NCBI RefSeq assembly: GCF_001730235.1
Contig: NZ_MIJF01000056.1
Location: forward strand, 25,413 to 89,412
Reading direction: 5' to 3'
Source: Vulcanibacillus modesticaldus
GTDB lineage: Bacteria > Bacillota > Bacilli > Tepidibacillales > Tepidibacillaceae
DNA: 64,000 nt
The notes beneath the pieces are model-generated. The model had not been told where the DNA came from, did not search any database, and saw nothing but the letters and a program-made list of their open reading frames with translations. Made by a program: the position numbers and the translations under genes. Numbering within the stretch: the stretch's first letter is position 1; every line of letters starts with the position of its first letter. Shown here piece after piece: positions 1 to 8,439 of the stretch.

Positions 1-179
1 AGGAGATCTTTCCATTTTTCTTTATCTAAAATTCCATTTTCAACAACATTGTTCTCAACTGTGGATACGTGGTGGATAGCAATAATATCATCATTTTTTG
101 TTGTAACTTCAACAAATCTTATAGTATAATCATCGAATACGATTGCTAGTTGTCTCAACTTTTTACTGAAAAATGTCAT
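1..179 (-). CDS. pilM: Type IV pilus assembly protein PilM, N-terminal fragment
   Basis: The reading frame starts at an ATG at 179 behind a GAGGTGG ribosome-binding site and runs off the window after 59 codons. The visible part (Ser-Lys-Lys start, then Leu-Ala-Ile-Val-Phe-Asp-Asp and Phe-Val-Glu-Val) fits the first beta strands of the actin-like fold of PilM. PilM is a cytoplasmic ATP-binding protein that links the PilN/PilO inner-membrane complex to the pilus motor. It follows pilD by 38 bases at the end of the pil operon, where pilM-pilN-pilO is expected. The identification rests mainly on context and a short match. Confidence 0.6.
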   Translation of the reverse strand, partial: MTFFSKKLRQLAIVFDDYTIRFVEVTTKNDDIIAIHHVSTVENNVVENGILDKEKWKDL

Positions 180-217
180 AAATAATCCACCTCATCTATC
201 TGTAGAAAAAAATAAGA

Positions 218-973
218 CTATATAACCAATGTTAAATACCAACGCCAAATTTCTTCACCATAAAAATAGGTGATGATTGTTCCGATAAAAATAAAAGGAC
301 CAAAGGGAATCATCTGCTTACGTTGAACTTTTCCAGTAATTAGAAGTATTCCTCCAAAGATTGCACCGATTGCCATCGATAAAAATAATGCCAGTAGAGT
401 ATTCTGCCATCCTAAGGCCAGGCCAATGAAGAAGAATAACTTAATATCGCCGCCTCCCATTCCGCCTCGACTTAAAATGGCAACTAATAATAGAAATCCA
501 CTTCCGACAAATGCACCAATCAGATAGCTCCAAATAGCTTCAGTATGTATCCATAAACGTAAAACAAATAACAAAACAATGCCTGGATAAGTTAAGCGAT
601 TAGGAATAATCTGATATTTTAAATCACTTAGGGTAACAGCAATCATTAACATTACAAATGGATAACCGATAACCAATTCTGTATTGTATCCAACAAAATA
701 AGGTAACAATAAAAAAATAAAAAGAGTTAATAATTCTCCTAATGGGTAAATTGGAGAAATCTTCGTACCACAATAACGACATTTCCCCTTAAGTCCAATG
801 TAACTTAATACTGGGATCAAATCTAGTACAGATAAACGATGTTGACAAATTGGACAATGGGAGGGTGGAAAAATAATAGATTCTTTTTTAGGAACGCGTA
901 AAGCCACCACATTTAAAAAAGAACCAATAAATAATGCTAAAATACTATAAAAAATCCAAAATAATAGATTCAT
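218..973 (-). CDS. pilD: Prepilin peptidase / N-methyltransferase (A24 family)
   Basis: This is an integral membrane aspartic protease that cleaves the leader of type IV prepilins and methylates the new N-terminus. The 251-residue protein has the cytoplasmic zinc loop with two CxxC pairs (Cys40/43 and Cys65/68), the first catalytic aspartate in Ser-Asp117-Leu-Lys-Tyr and the second in a GGGD motif (Asp176). About seven hydrophobic segments are visible. The length and the presence of the CxxC loop match bifunctional PilD/ComC enzymes. Its substrate is probably the pilin encoded just upstream, from which it is separated by a strong hairpin. Confidence 0.93.
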   Translation of the reverse strand: MNLLFWIFYSILALFIGSFLNVVALRVPKKESIIFPPSHCPICQHRLSVLDLIPVLSYIGLKGKCRYCGTKISPIYPLGELLTLFIFLLLPYFVGYNTELVIGYPFVMLMIAVTLSDLKYQIIPNRLTYPGIVLLFVLRLWIHTEAIWSYLIGAFVGSGFLLLVAILSRGGMGGGDIKLFFFIGLALGWQNTLLALFLSMAIGAIFGGILLITGKVQRKQMIPFGPFIFIGTIITYFYGEEIWRWYLTLVI

Positions 974-1005
974 AGTTTATACCTCATTTTTAAAAAATAA
1001 TGGTA

Positions 1006-1035
1006 GGTGCCAACATATTATAGAAGGTTGGCACC
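1006..1035 (-). terminator. Intercistronic hairpin between pilin and pilD (attenuator-like)
   Basis: A 9-bp perfect inverted repeat, GGTGCCAAC at 1006-1014 and GTTGGCACC at 1027-1035, lies in the 74-base gap between the pilin gene and pilD. On the transcribed strand the stem is followed, after a few bases, by ATTATTTTTT. It could act as a partial terminator or an mRNA-stabilising hairpin that lets pilin be made in excess over PilD. Confidence 0.55.
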
Positions 1036-1047
1036 AAAGAAATAGTA

Positions 1048-1419
1048 TTAGTTAGTGATTTTTGATTGGTATTTTGTATCGTTTGCGTTACCATCTTCAT
1101 ATATTATATTAGGTTCATCTCTGGATATATAATCATCTGTTTCATAACCATCTGGTAGATTCTTTAAATACTTCGCTGTGATTAACTCACCAACAGTAAC
1201 ATCGTCATCACTAGGTGTCATTATAAAATACCTTTGGGCAGCATCTAAAATAATTTCACCACTTGCATCTTCTGCTTCACTACTCGCATTTTCAATCTGA
1301 TTTAAAACTACAGGAACTGCCACGCTTGCTAAAATACCTAAGATTACAATAACAGCAAGTAACTCTACTAAAGTTACACCACGTTGGTTAGATAAATGTT
1401 TATGAACTGTCTTCCTCAT
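1048..1419 (-). CDS. Type IV prepilin (PilA/ComGC-like major pilin)
   Basis: This 123-residue protein is a structural subunit of the pilus. A short basic leader ends at Gly14. The class III cleavage motif (Arg-Gly | Val-Thr-Leu-Val-Glu) follows, with the conserved glutamate at position +5 (Glu19), and then a hydrophobic helix of about 22 residues. The C-terminal region is acidic and has no cysteine pair, so there is no disulfide D-region of the Gram-negative kind. It is the only pilin in the visible operon and is flanked by hairpins on both sides, which fits separate high-level expression. It is probably the major pilin, although minor pilins may lie beyond the window edge. Confidence 0.85.
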   Translation of the reverse strand: MRKTVHKHLSNQRGVTLVELLAVIVILGILASVAVPVVLNQIENASSEAEDASGEIILDAAQRYFIMTPSDDDVTVGELITAKYLKNLPDGYETDDYISRDEPNIIYEDGNANDTKYQSKITN

Positions 1420-1452
1420 TCATTTCACCTCCCTCATCTAGTATATCTTATT

Positions 1453-1483
1453 GTGGCCTAGTCAGGATCGCACTGTAGGCCAC
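1453..1483 (-). other. Inverted repeat between pilC and the pilin gene
   Basis: A perfect 8-bp inverted repeat (GTGGCCTA at 1453-1460 and TAGGCCAC at 1476-1483) encloses a 15-nt loop in the 81-base gap. No T-run follows, so it does not look like an intrinsic terminator. A role as an mRNA processing or 5'-stabilising structure upstream of the pilin message is inference. Confidence 0.45.
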
Positions 1484-1500
1484 TTAAATCTATTAATATC

Positions 1501-2715
1501 TTATCCTATCATGTTATAAATACCAAACATCGGTGTCAACACTGCCATAATGATCGTGCCGATAATCACCGTCAGTAGTATTATCATCATCGGTTCAAGC
1601 AGTGCCTTTAATTGATCTGTCATCGCCTCAACATCAGATTCGTAAAAATCGGCTACCTTATTTAACATTTCTTCCAATGAACCCGTTTCCTCACCAATGG
1701 CCATCATGTGAATAAGTAACGGAGGAAAAACACTATAATTCTTAAGAGGTTCATGTAACGATTTACCCTGTCTTAGACTATCCATCGATTCCCTAATTGG
1801 TTTTGCGATTGCCTCATTATTAACAACCTGACTTACCATCGTAAGCGCCTGCAAGATAGGAACTGCACTAACTAGCAAAGAGCTGAGCGTTCTTGAAAAT
1901 CTAGCAATCGCTGCTTTTTGTAATAGTTTACCAAATACCGGCATTTTCAATTTAAAATAGTCTAAGTAATATTTAGTCTTTATGTTTCTATCAAGTAAGT
2001 TATAAGTTATGACTATTAAAATACCAAACCCTAATAGTAAATACCATCTATTTTGAATGAATTGACTTACTCCAATAACAATTCTAGTAGGTAGAGGTAG
2101 CTCAGCCCCAAAATCAGCATACATCTGAACAAAAGTCGGTACTACACTTACCATCAAAAATACTGTAACAAATGTCGCAAAAATCGTTATAACTATCGGG
2201 TATGTAAGTGCCGATTTAACCTTTTTTCTAGTATTACTTTCCTTTTCAAGATAAGTTGCCACACCATCTAATGTTTCATCAAGATTACCAGCAACTTCTC
2301 CTGCTTTCACCATATTTACGAACATGGTTGGAAATACCTTTTTATGAACTGCCAAAAGTGAAGAAAATGTTTCGCCATTCCGCAATCCAGAATCTATCTG
2401 CTTCAAAATTTTTTTCAATCTTTTATTCTCTGTTTGCTCACTAAGGATATATATTGCATCAATAATTGTTACACCAGCCCTAATTAAGGTGGTCAGTTGT
2501 CTAGTAAAAACTACTAACTCCTCAATCTTTACTACTTTACCGATTTCAATTTCTTTCTTTAAGATGCTTTGTTTTTCTTCTTTTATTTCTAAGGTGTATA
2601 ATCCTTTATTTCTAAGCAATTTGATAACTTCTTCTTTACTGTTACCTTCGATGGTCCCTTTTTCACGTTTTCCATTTTGATTAACCGCTAAATATTGATA
2701 GACCATCCAATTCAC
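1501..2715 (-). CDS. pilC: Type IV pilus inner-membrane platform protein PilC
   Basis: PilC is the polytopic platform on which the PilB and PilT motors act. The 404-residue protein has the duplicated T2SSF/GspF domain. The first copy runs from about residue 70 (Phe-Thr-Arg-Gln-Leu) to 190 and the second from about 275 (Phe-Ser-Arg-Thr-Leu) to 395. Three hydrophobic segments lie near residues 170-195, 225-240 and 375-400. A soluble N-terminus similar to that of GspF proteins precedes them. It begins 3 bases after the end of pilT, so the two are co-transcribed. Confidence 0.93.
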   Translation of the reverse strand: MNWMVYQYLAVNQNGKREKGTIEGNSKEEVIKLLRNKGLYTLEIKEEKQSILKKEIEIGKVVKIEELVVFTRQLTTLIRAGVTIIDAIYILSEQTENKRLKKILKQIDSGLRNGETFSSLLAVHKKVFPTMFVNMVKAGEVAGNLDETLDGVATYLEKESNTRKKVKSALTYPIVITIFATFVTVFLMVSVVPTFVQMYADFGAELPLPTRIVIGVSQFIQNRWYLLLGFGILIVITYNLLDRNIKTKYYLDYFKLKMPVFGKLLQKAAIARFSRTLSSLLVSAVPILQALTMVSQVVNNEAIAKPIRESMDSLRQGKSLHEPLKNYSVFPPLLIHMMAIGEETGSLEEMLNKVADFYESDVEAMTDQLKALLEPMMIILLTVIIGTIIMAVLTPMFGIYNMIG

Positions 2716-2718
2716 CTA

Positions 2719-3777
2719 CTATCCATTCCAATTTAACAAATACCGTTTAGCACTTTGATCACTGATTTTGCCCATTAGTACTAACTCTTTCAAAGCTGCC
2801 TCCATCGTCTGCATTCCAAAACCTTTACCTGTTTGCATTACCGTCTTGATTTGATGAACCTTCTCTGATCGAATTAAGTTGGCGATAGCTGGTGTGTTAA
2901 CCAGGATTTCCATAGCGACAACTCGTCCCTTTTCATCAAACGTCGGTATTAAACGCTGTGATACAATACCAACCAATACTGAAGCTAATTGAAGTCTAAT
3001 TTGTGGTTGTTGGTAGGCTGGAAATACGTCAATAATCCTATCAATCGTATTAGCTGCATCTGTTGTATGTAAAGTTGCCAATACTAAATGTCCTGTCTCT
3101 GCAGCAGTAATAGCAGTAGAAATCGTTTCTAAATCACGCATCTCACCGACTAAAATGACATCAGGATCCTGACGTAAAGCTGACCTTAAGGCAGTTGCAA
3201 AACTATCAGAATCAACTCCTATTTCCCGTTGATCTACTAATGATTTGTCATGGCGATGTAAGTATTCAATCGGATCCTCAAGGGTAATGATATGTTTTTG
3301 TTGAGTCCTATTTATCAAGTTAATCATCGCGGCTAGGGTAGTAGATTTACCACTTCCTGTGGGACCAGTTACCAAGATTAGGCCTTGTGGTTTATCCACA
3401 AAAGTTTTCAAAATAGGTGCTGCACCCAATTCATCTAAATTAGGTATTCTTGTTGGAATTACCCTAATAGCTAAACTAATAGTCCCACGTTGCTTGTAAG
3501 CATTAATCCTAAATCTAGATACGCCCGGTATTCCGTAAGAAAAATCCAACTCACCCTTGTCCAAAAATTCCTGATATTGGCTTTCGGTCACTATTTCCTT
3601 AAGATATGATGAGGTATCTTGGGATGTCAACGTCCGTTCGCCAATTGGAACTAACCTGCCATGAATTCTCAATGTAGGCTTAGCCCCCACAGTTATATGC
3701 AAATCCGATGCCTGTCTATTAAATGCCTCTAGCATCAATTCTTTTATCCCTTGTTGCAAGTTATCCACCTCAATCAT
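2719..3777 (-). CDS. pilT: Pilus retraction ATPase PilT
   Basis: PilT is a hexameric cytoplasmic ATPase that drives pilus depolymerisation and twitching. The 352-residue protein carries a Walker A motif GPTGSGKS at residues 138-145, the Asp box, a Walker B region with Gly-Glu-Met-Arg-Asp, and the His box (Leu-Ala-Thr-Leu-His-Thr). The length is typical of PilT, and the cysteine-based zinc region of PilB is absent. Its start overlaps the end of pilB by 8 bases, suggesting translational coupling. A true PilT in a spore former points to retractile pili, not only a Com-type pseudopilus. Confidence 0.94.
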   Translation of the reverse strand: MIEVDNLQQGIKELMLEAFNRQASDLHITVGAKPTLRIHGRLVPIGERTLTSQDTSSYLKEIVTESQYQEFLDKGELDFSYGIPGVSRFRINAYKQRGTISLAIRVIPTRIPNLDELGAAPILKTFVDKPQGLILVTGPTGSGKSTTLAAMINLINRTQQKHIITLEDPIEYLHRHDKSLVDQREIGVDSDSFATALRSALRQDPDVILVGEMRDLETISTAITAAETGHLVLATLHTTDAANTIDRIIDVFPAYQQPQIRLQLASVLVGIVSQRLIPTFDEKGRVVAMEILVNTPAIANLIRSEKVHQIKTVMQTGKGFGMQTMEAALKELVLMGKISDQSAKRYLLNWNG

Positions 3778-5425
3778 TCATAGTCACCCTCATTACCTCT
3801 GCAATTGAAGTAATTCCTTGTTTTACTTTGATTAACCCATCTTCTAATAAAGTGACAAAACCATTTTGCTGCAAATATTTACGATACTCTGAATCTGGTT
3901 GTTTTTCTACCACCATCTTTTTTATCTGATCGTCTAATAGAAGCAGTTCATGGATTGCCACCCTTCCTCTATAGCCTGTCATATTACATTTAGGACAACC
4001 TTTACCTTTAACCAATCTTTTATTGTCTACGTTATATCGTTCTAGTAAAACTTCCTCTTCGACTGAAGGGACATATTCGACTGCACAATCAGTACACACT
4101 CTACGAACCAACCTTTGGGCAACAACTCCAGTTAACGATGAAGAGACAAGAAACGGTTCAATTCCCATATCAATCAATCTAGTAATACTTGAAACAGCAT
4201 CATTAGTATGTAAGGTACTTAAAACTAGGTGCCCGGTTAATGCTGCCCTTACGGCCATACTTGCGGTTTCGTGATCTCGAATTTCACCGACCATAATAAC
4301 ATCGGGATCTTGTCTTAAAACAGAACGTAATCCCCTGGCAAAGGTTAACTCGATCTTTTCATTTACCTGGATTTGATTGATACCTTGTAATTGATATTCC
4401 ACAGGGTCTTCAATGGTAATAATATTGACATCATCTTTATTTAATTCATTAAGCGCACTATATAGTGTCGAGGTTTTACCGCTACCAGTCGGACCAGTCA
4501 CTAAGATTAACCCAAAAGCTTTATGAAACATTTGTCGATAGAGGTTGGCATTAGTTTCAGTAAAACCTAGGTGTTCAATTTTCTTAATGGCTTGGCTTAA
4601 ATCTAAAATCCTTAGTACTACCTTTTCACCATGAACTGTTGGCAAAGTTGATACCCTAACATCTATTGGACGATGATTAATTTCCAATTGGAAACGTCCA
4701 TCTTGAGGCAATCTTTTTTCAGCTATATTCAACTTACTCATTATTTTTAACCGTGCAGTAATAATTCCCTGTAAGTGTTTAGACAATATTTGTTCTGTTC
4801 TTAAAATACCATCAATTCTAAAACGTACACGTAACTCATTCTCCTGTGGGTCAAAATGAATATCGCTTGACCGTTGTTGAACGGCGTTTTGAAGTATTTG
4901 GTTAACCATCCTACTAACTGGAGCATCTTCCGATTGAATTTGCTCATCTATCTCATCTTCTTTAGGAAGATGTTCCATAATCTCATTTACGGTCTGTTGT
5001 ATTCCATAATAGCGATCAATAATTTTAGCTAACTCATCCTTTGAAGTGATAACTGGTTCAATTTGAAATCCAGTTGTCATTCTCAGATCATCAATCGCAT
5101 AATAATCAAGAGGATCTGCCATAGCAACCGTCAATTTATTGCCATTTTTTTTAATTGGAATAACTTGATATCGTAGTGCTAATTGCTCTGGAATAATTTG
5201 AACTATACTTCGATCGATTTTGTATTTATATAAATTAACATGGGGAATACCTAGTTGAAACTCTAATACTTCAATCAGTTGCTGTTCTGATATGATTCCT
5301 TTGGAAATCAGAATATCTCCCAATCGTTTCTTGGTTTGTTTTTGTGTTTCTAAAGCATCCTCTAGCTGTTTTTTTGTAATTAATCCTGTTTCAACTAAGA
5401 TGTCTCCTATTCGTTTTTTTACCAT
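3770..5425 (-). CDS. pilB: Pilus extension ATPase PilB (GspE family)
   Basis: PilB powers pilus polymerisation. The protein has an N-terminal GspE_N/MshEN domain (about residues 1-150) and an ATPase domain with Walker A GPTGSGKT at about 311-318. A C-terminal zinc site formed by two CxxC pairs (Cys-Thr-Asp-Cys and Cys-Pro-Lys-Cys) is also present. I place the start at 5425, giving Met-Val-Lys-Lys-Arg and 551 residues, because GGGTGG lies eight bases upstream. An in-frame ATG at 5443 has a weaker site and would add six residues. It is the first gene of the pil operon, after a 150-base gap from murC. Confidence 0.93.
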   Translation of the reverse strand: MVKKRIGDILVETGLITKKQLEDALETQKQTKKRLGDILISKGIISEQQLIEVLEFQLGIPHVNLYKYKIDRSIVQIIPEQLALRYQVIPIKKNGNKLTVAMADPLDYYAIDDLRMTTGFQIEPVITSKDELAKIIDRYYGIQQTVNEIMEHLPKEDEIDEQIQSEDAPVSRMVNQILQNAVQQRSSDIHFDPQENELRVRFRIDGILRTEQILSKHLQGIITARLKIMSKLNIAEKRLPQDGRFQLEINHRPIDVRVSTLPTVHGEKVVLRILDLSQAIKKIEHLGFTETNANLYRQMFHKAFGLILVTGPTGSGKTSTLYSALNELNKDDVNIITIEDPVEYQLQGINQIQVNEKIELTFARGLRSVLRQDPDVIMVGEIRDHETASMAVRAALTGHLVLSTLHTNDAVSSITRLIDMGIEPFLVSSSLTGVVAQRLVRRVCTDCAVEYVPSVEEEVLLERYNVDNKRLVKGKGCPKCNMTGYRGRVAIHELLLLDDQIKKMVVEKQPDSEYRKYLQQNGFVTLLEDGLIKVKQGITSIAEVMRVTMND

Positions 5426-5574
5426 TTTTATCCACCCATTCAATTCCCCACGGAAGGTAAATTGTTTTAATAATTAAACATTAACAGTTAGATATCTAGG
5501 TAAATAATACTATTTTTTGCTAACAAATGAAACATCAAAAGATAATTTTAAAAATATTATTAAAAAAATTAATT

Positions 5575-6966
5575 TTATAACTTTTCGTTATCCCACTTGT
5601 CCGCCAATTGGTAAGCCACTTTCCAAATATCTCCGGCACCCATCGTTAGGATTAGGTCATTTGGCCTAGATACTTCAGAAAGATACTCAAGAACCTCTTC
5701 TTTTGTAGGAAAAAATTTAACATTTGGATTGCTGTTTTTCTTTATTAATTCAACTAATTTTTTAGCATTAATTCCTTCAATTTGATTATCCCCTGCTGGA
5801 GAATAAATATCTGTAATCACAACTTCATCAGCTTCTGAAAAGGCACGACTAAAAGCATCCAGAAGGAAAAATGTCCGTGTATATCTCTGTGGTTGGAAAA
5901 CTGCAACAATTCTCTTTCCAGTTGCTTTTGCAGCACTTATAGTTGCTTGAATTTCAGTTGGATGGTGAGCGTAGTCATCAATTATCACCCTTTGCTTATG
6001 TTCAGCAATAACTTGGAACCTTCTTTTCGCACCTGTAAAATCTTTAAGGGCTTCAGCAATTCCTGAAAAAGGAATTCCTATTTCTAGTCCAACCACAATT
6101 GCCGCTAACGCATTTAAGATATTATGTTTTCCTGGAATAGAAAGTTTTACATTCCCAAGTTTTTTACCACGATAAACAACGGTAAATATTGAGGTTCTGT
6201 TTATAAACACAAGATCCTTAGCAACCATATCAGCATTATTATCAAATCCAAATGTAATAGTCTTACCTTTTACATCCGGTAGCATTTCCCTTATGTAAGG
6301 ATCATCATAACAAACAATGGCCAGTCCTTCTGGTTTTAATTGATTTAAAAATTTTCGATATGCCTGTTTTAAGTTTTCAAATTTTCCACCATAATTCTCC
6401 AAATGATCGGCTTCTATATTGGTAACTACACTGATATATGGATAATATTGTAGAAAAGAGCCATCACTTTCATCAGCCTCTGCTACTACATAATCACTTT
6501 TTCCAGCCTTAGCATTACTGCCAATATTTAAGACCTCTCCCCCAATCACAAAAGTTGGGTCTAAATTGTTACTCTCCATAATCAAAGCAATCATTGAGGA
6601 AGTAGTTGTTTTCCCATGTGCCCCAGCTACAGCAATTCCCTTTTTTTCATTCATAATCTTAGCCAACATTTCGGACCTGTGGATATATGGAATATTTTGC
6701 TTTTTTGCCGCCAATAATTCCACGTTATCATGTGGAATGTCTGTTGAATATACAACTAATTCAGCACCTTCAATATTGGACTCTTTATGCCCAATAAAAA
6801 TGCGTGCCCCCCTAGCTGCTAATTTATCAGTCAAATCCTTTTTCATCACGTCAGAACCACTAACATGATATCCTAAATCAAGCATTACTCGAGCAATTGC
6901 ACTCATCCCGTATCCGCCAATACCAATAAAATGAACATGTTGAGCTGTATTCAACCTATTCACCAA
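5575..6966 (-). CDS. murC: UDP-N-acetylmuramate--L-alanine ligase MurC
   Basis: MurC adds L-alanine to UDP-MurNAc, the first committed step of the peptidoglycan stem peptide, in the cytoplasm. The 463-residue protein shows the N-terminal Rossmann motif Gly-Ile-Gly-Gly-Tyr-Gly-Met (residues 15-21) typical of MurC, the ATP loop GAHGKTTT (115-122), and the Mur ligase middle and C-terminal domains (DDYAHHPTE near 320). Length is normal. It lies 31 bases downstream of folC on the same strand, so it is probably in the valS-folC transcript. Confidence 0.96.
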   Translation of the reverse strand: MVNRLNTAQHVHFIGIGGYGMSAIARVMLDLGYHVSGSDVMKKDLTDKLAARGARIFIGHKESNIEGAELVVYSTDIPHDNVELLAAKKQNIPYIHRSEMLAKIMNEKKGIAVAGAHGKTTTSSMIALIMESNNLDPTFVIGGEVLNIGSNAKAGKSDYVVAEADESDGSFLQYYPYISVVTNIEADHLENYGGKFENLKQAYRKFLNQLKPEGLAIVCYDDPYIREMLPDVKGKTITFGFDNNADMVAKDLVFINRTSIFTVVYRGKKLGNVKLSIPGKHNILNALAAIVVGLEIGIPFSGIAEALKDFTGAKRRFQVIAEHKQRVIIDDYAHHPTEIQATISAAKATGKRIVAVFQPQRYTRTFFLLDAFSRAFSEADEVVITDIYSPAGDNQIEGINAKKLVELIKKNSNPNVKFFPTKEEVLEYLSEVSRPNDLILTMGAGDIWKVAYQLADKWDNEKL

Positions 6967-6997
6967 CCTTTAAACTCTAAATGTTATCGTTGTTCTA

Positions 6998-8344
6998 TTA
7001 ACTATGGATCTTTTTATATTCTTCTAATAGATAACGTCTTACATCGGATATTAAATATAGCGACCCTGTAATTACTACCAGATCTTCTTGATCAGCCATT
7101 TGCAGAGCTTGTTTAACCGCATCACGCCAATCAGGATTTAAGATTACTTCTTTTGTAGGAACAATGGTACTAATAACTTTTTTTATATCTTTTAAATCTA
7201 AAGCCCTAGGATTATCTGGTTTCGTAATAATCAATTGATCAGCTATAGGTATAAAATTCTTAAAAAGATCCTCAATTGCTTTATCTTTTAATACTCCTGT
7301 TACCATAATCAAACGGTTATATTCAAATAATGATACTGTTTCCCCTAGACTTAACGCCCCTTCTGGGTTATGTGCTCCATCAATTATTACTGTAGGCTTT
7401 TCTGAAATAATTTCAAAACGTCCGGCCCAAAAAGTATGTTTTAACCCTGAATAAACCGCTTCTTCCTCAATTATAAAAGCATAATACTGTCTCAATATTT
7501 CTAATGCCATTAAAGCTACAGCAGCATTTTTGATTTGATGCGGACCTACCATTTTTATTTCAAGATTTGGCATAGTTAAAAATGGTCCTGTAAAATCAAA
7601 TTTGCTACCTAGATGATTCATTTTATGGGTTTTTATAAAAAATTGTTCATTTAATTGATATAGACTAGCTTTTTTTGATTTAGCAATATCCTTTATTACT
7701 GACCTAGCTTCTTCATTTTCTACTCCAGATACTACAGGAACACCAGGCTTGATAATCCCGGCTTTTTCCATGGCAATTTGCTTAATATCATCTCCCAACA
7801 AATCCATATGATCAAAACCAACGTTCGTAATCACCGATACTATTGGATACACTACATTAGTTGAGTCAAATCTTCCACCAAGTCCAGTTTCCCACACAAC
7901 AATATCTGGATAAGCAACACTAGCAAAATATAATATTGCTATAGTGGTAACAACCTCAAATTCAGTGGGACTCCCTAGTTCAGAAACTTCTAGTTCTTTT
8001 ACCAAAGGGATTACACGGTTTAACATTTCGACTAAATGTTCCTCGGAAATATCTTCCCCATTTATTTGTATCCGGTTTGTAAACTCGATTAAATATGGAG
8101 AAGTAAACATTCCTACCTTATATCCTGATTTTCTCAAAACATTACTGATAAAACTTGCTGTTGAACCTTTGCCGTTGGTACCAGCAATATGCAGAAATTT
8201 CACCCTCCGCTCAGGATTTCCTAATCTCTCTAACATCCATTCCATCCGCGAAAGTCCCGGTTTAATTCCAAGAGTTTTAAGGTTATGAATCCATTCAATT
8301 GCTTCATCCTTAGTCTTGACCTCTTTATACTCCACCCTATCCAC
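6998..8344 (-). CDS. folC: Folylpolyglutamate synthase / dihydrofolate synthase
   Basis: FolC adds glutamate to dihydropteroate and polyglutamylates folates. The 448-residue protein has the Mur-ligase-like ATP loop GTNGKGST at residues 55-62, a TSPYL segment, the Glu-Thr-Gly-Leu-Gly-Gly-Arg-Phe-Asp motif and the C-terminal Asp-Gly-Ala-His-Asn-Pro motif. The valS-folC order is as in Bacillus subtilis. There, folC is followed by the prepilin peptidase gene comC, and here a whole pilus operon follows after murC. Confidence 0.95.
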   Translation of the reverse strand: MDRVEYKEVKTKDEAIEWIHNLKTLGIKPGLSRMEWMLERLGNPERRVKFLHIAGTNGKGSTASFISNVLRKSGYKVGMFTSPYLIEFTNRIQINGEDISEEHLVEMLNRVIPLVKELEVSELGSPTEFEVVTTIAILYFASVAYPDIVVWETGLGGRFDSTNVVYPIVSVITNVGFDHMDLLGDDIKQIAMEKAGIIKPGVPVVSGVENEEARSVIKDIAKSKKASLYQLNEQFFIKTHKMNHLGSKFDFTGPFLTMPNLEIKMVGPHQIKNAAVALMALEILRQYYAFIIEEEAVYSGLKHTFWAGRFEIISEKPTVIIDGAHNPEGALSLGETVSLFEYNRLIMVTGVLKDKAIEDLFKNFIPIADQLIITKPDNPRALDLKDIKKVISTIVPTKEVILNPDWRDAVKQALQMADQEDLVVITGSLYLISDVRRYLLEEYKKIHS

Positions 8345-8389
8345 CTCTTAATTATAGTTTATGTTAAGCTAAAGCAGATATTTATGGGA

Positions 8390-8410
8390 GGACGAACCCA
8401 AGGTTCGCCC
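8390..8410. repeat. Inverted repeat in the valS-folC gap
   Basis: The arms GGACGAACC and GGTTCGCCC form a 9-bp stem with one mismatch or wobble in the 95-base gap between valS and folC. On the transcribed strand it is followed by CTCCCATAAA, not a T-run, so it is unlikely to end transcription. It may stabilise or separate the two messages. Confidence 0.45.
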
Positions 8411-8439
8411 TGTTTTCCTATCATAATAAATTAGTAATC

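Noticed and set aside
8390..8410. valS-folC hairpin as an intrinsic terminator
   Set aside because: No T-run follows on the transcribed strand, and folC would then lack a promoter.
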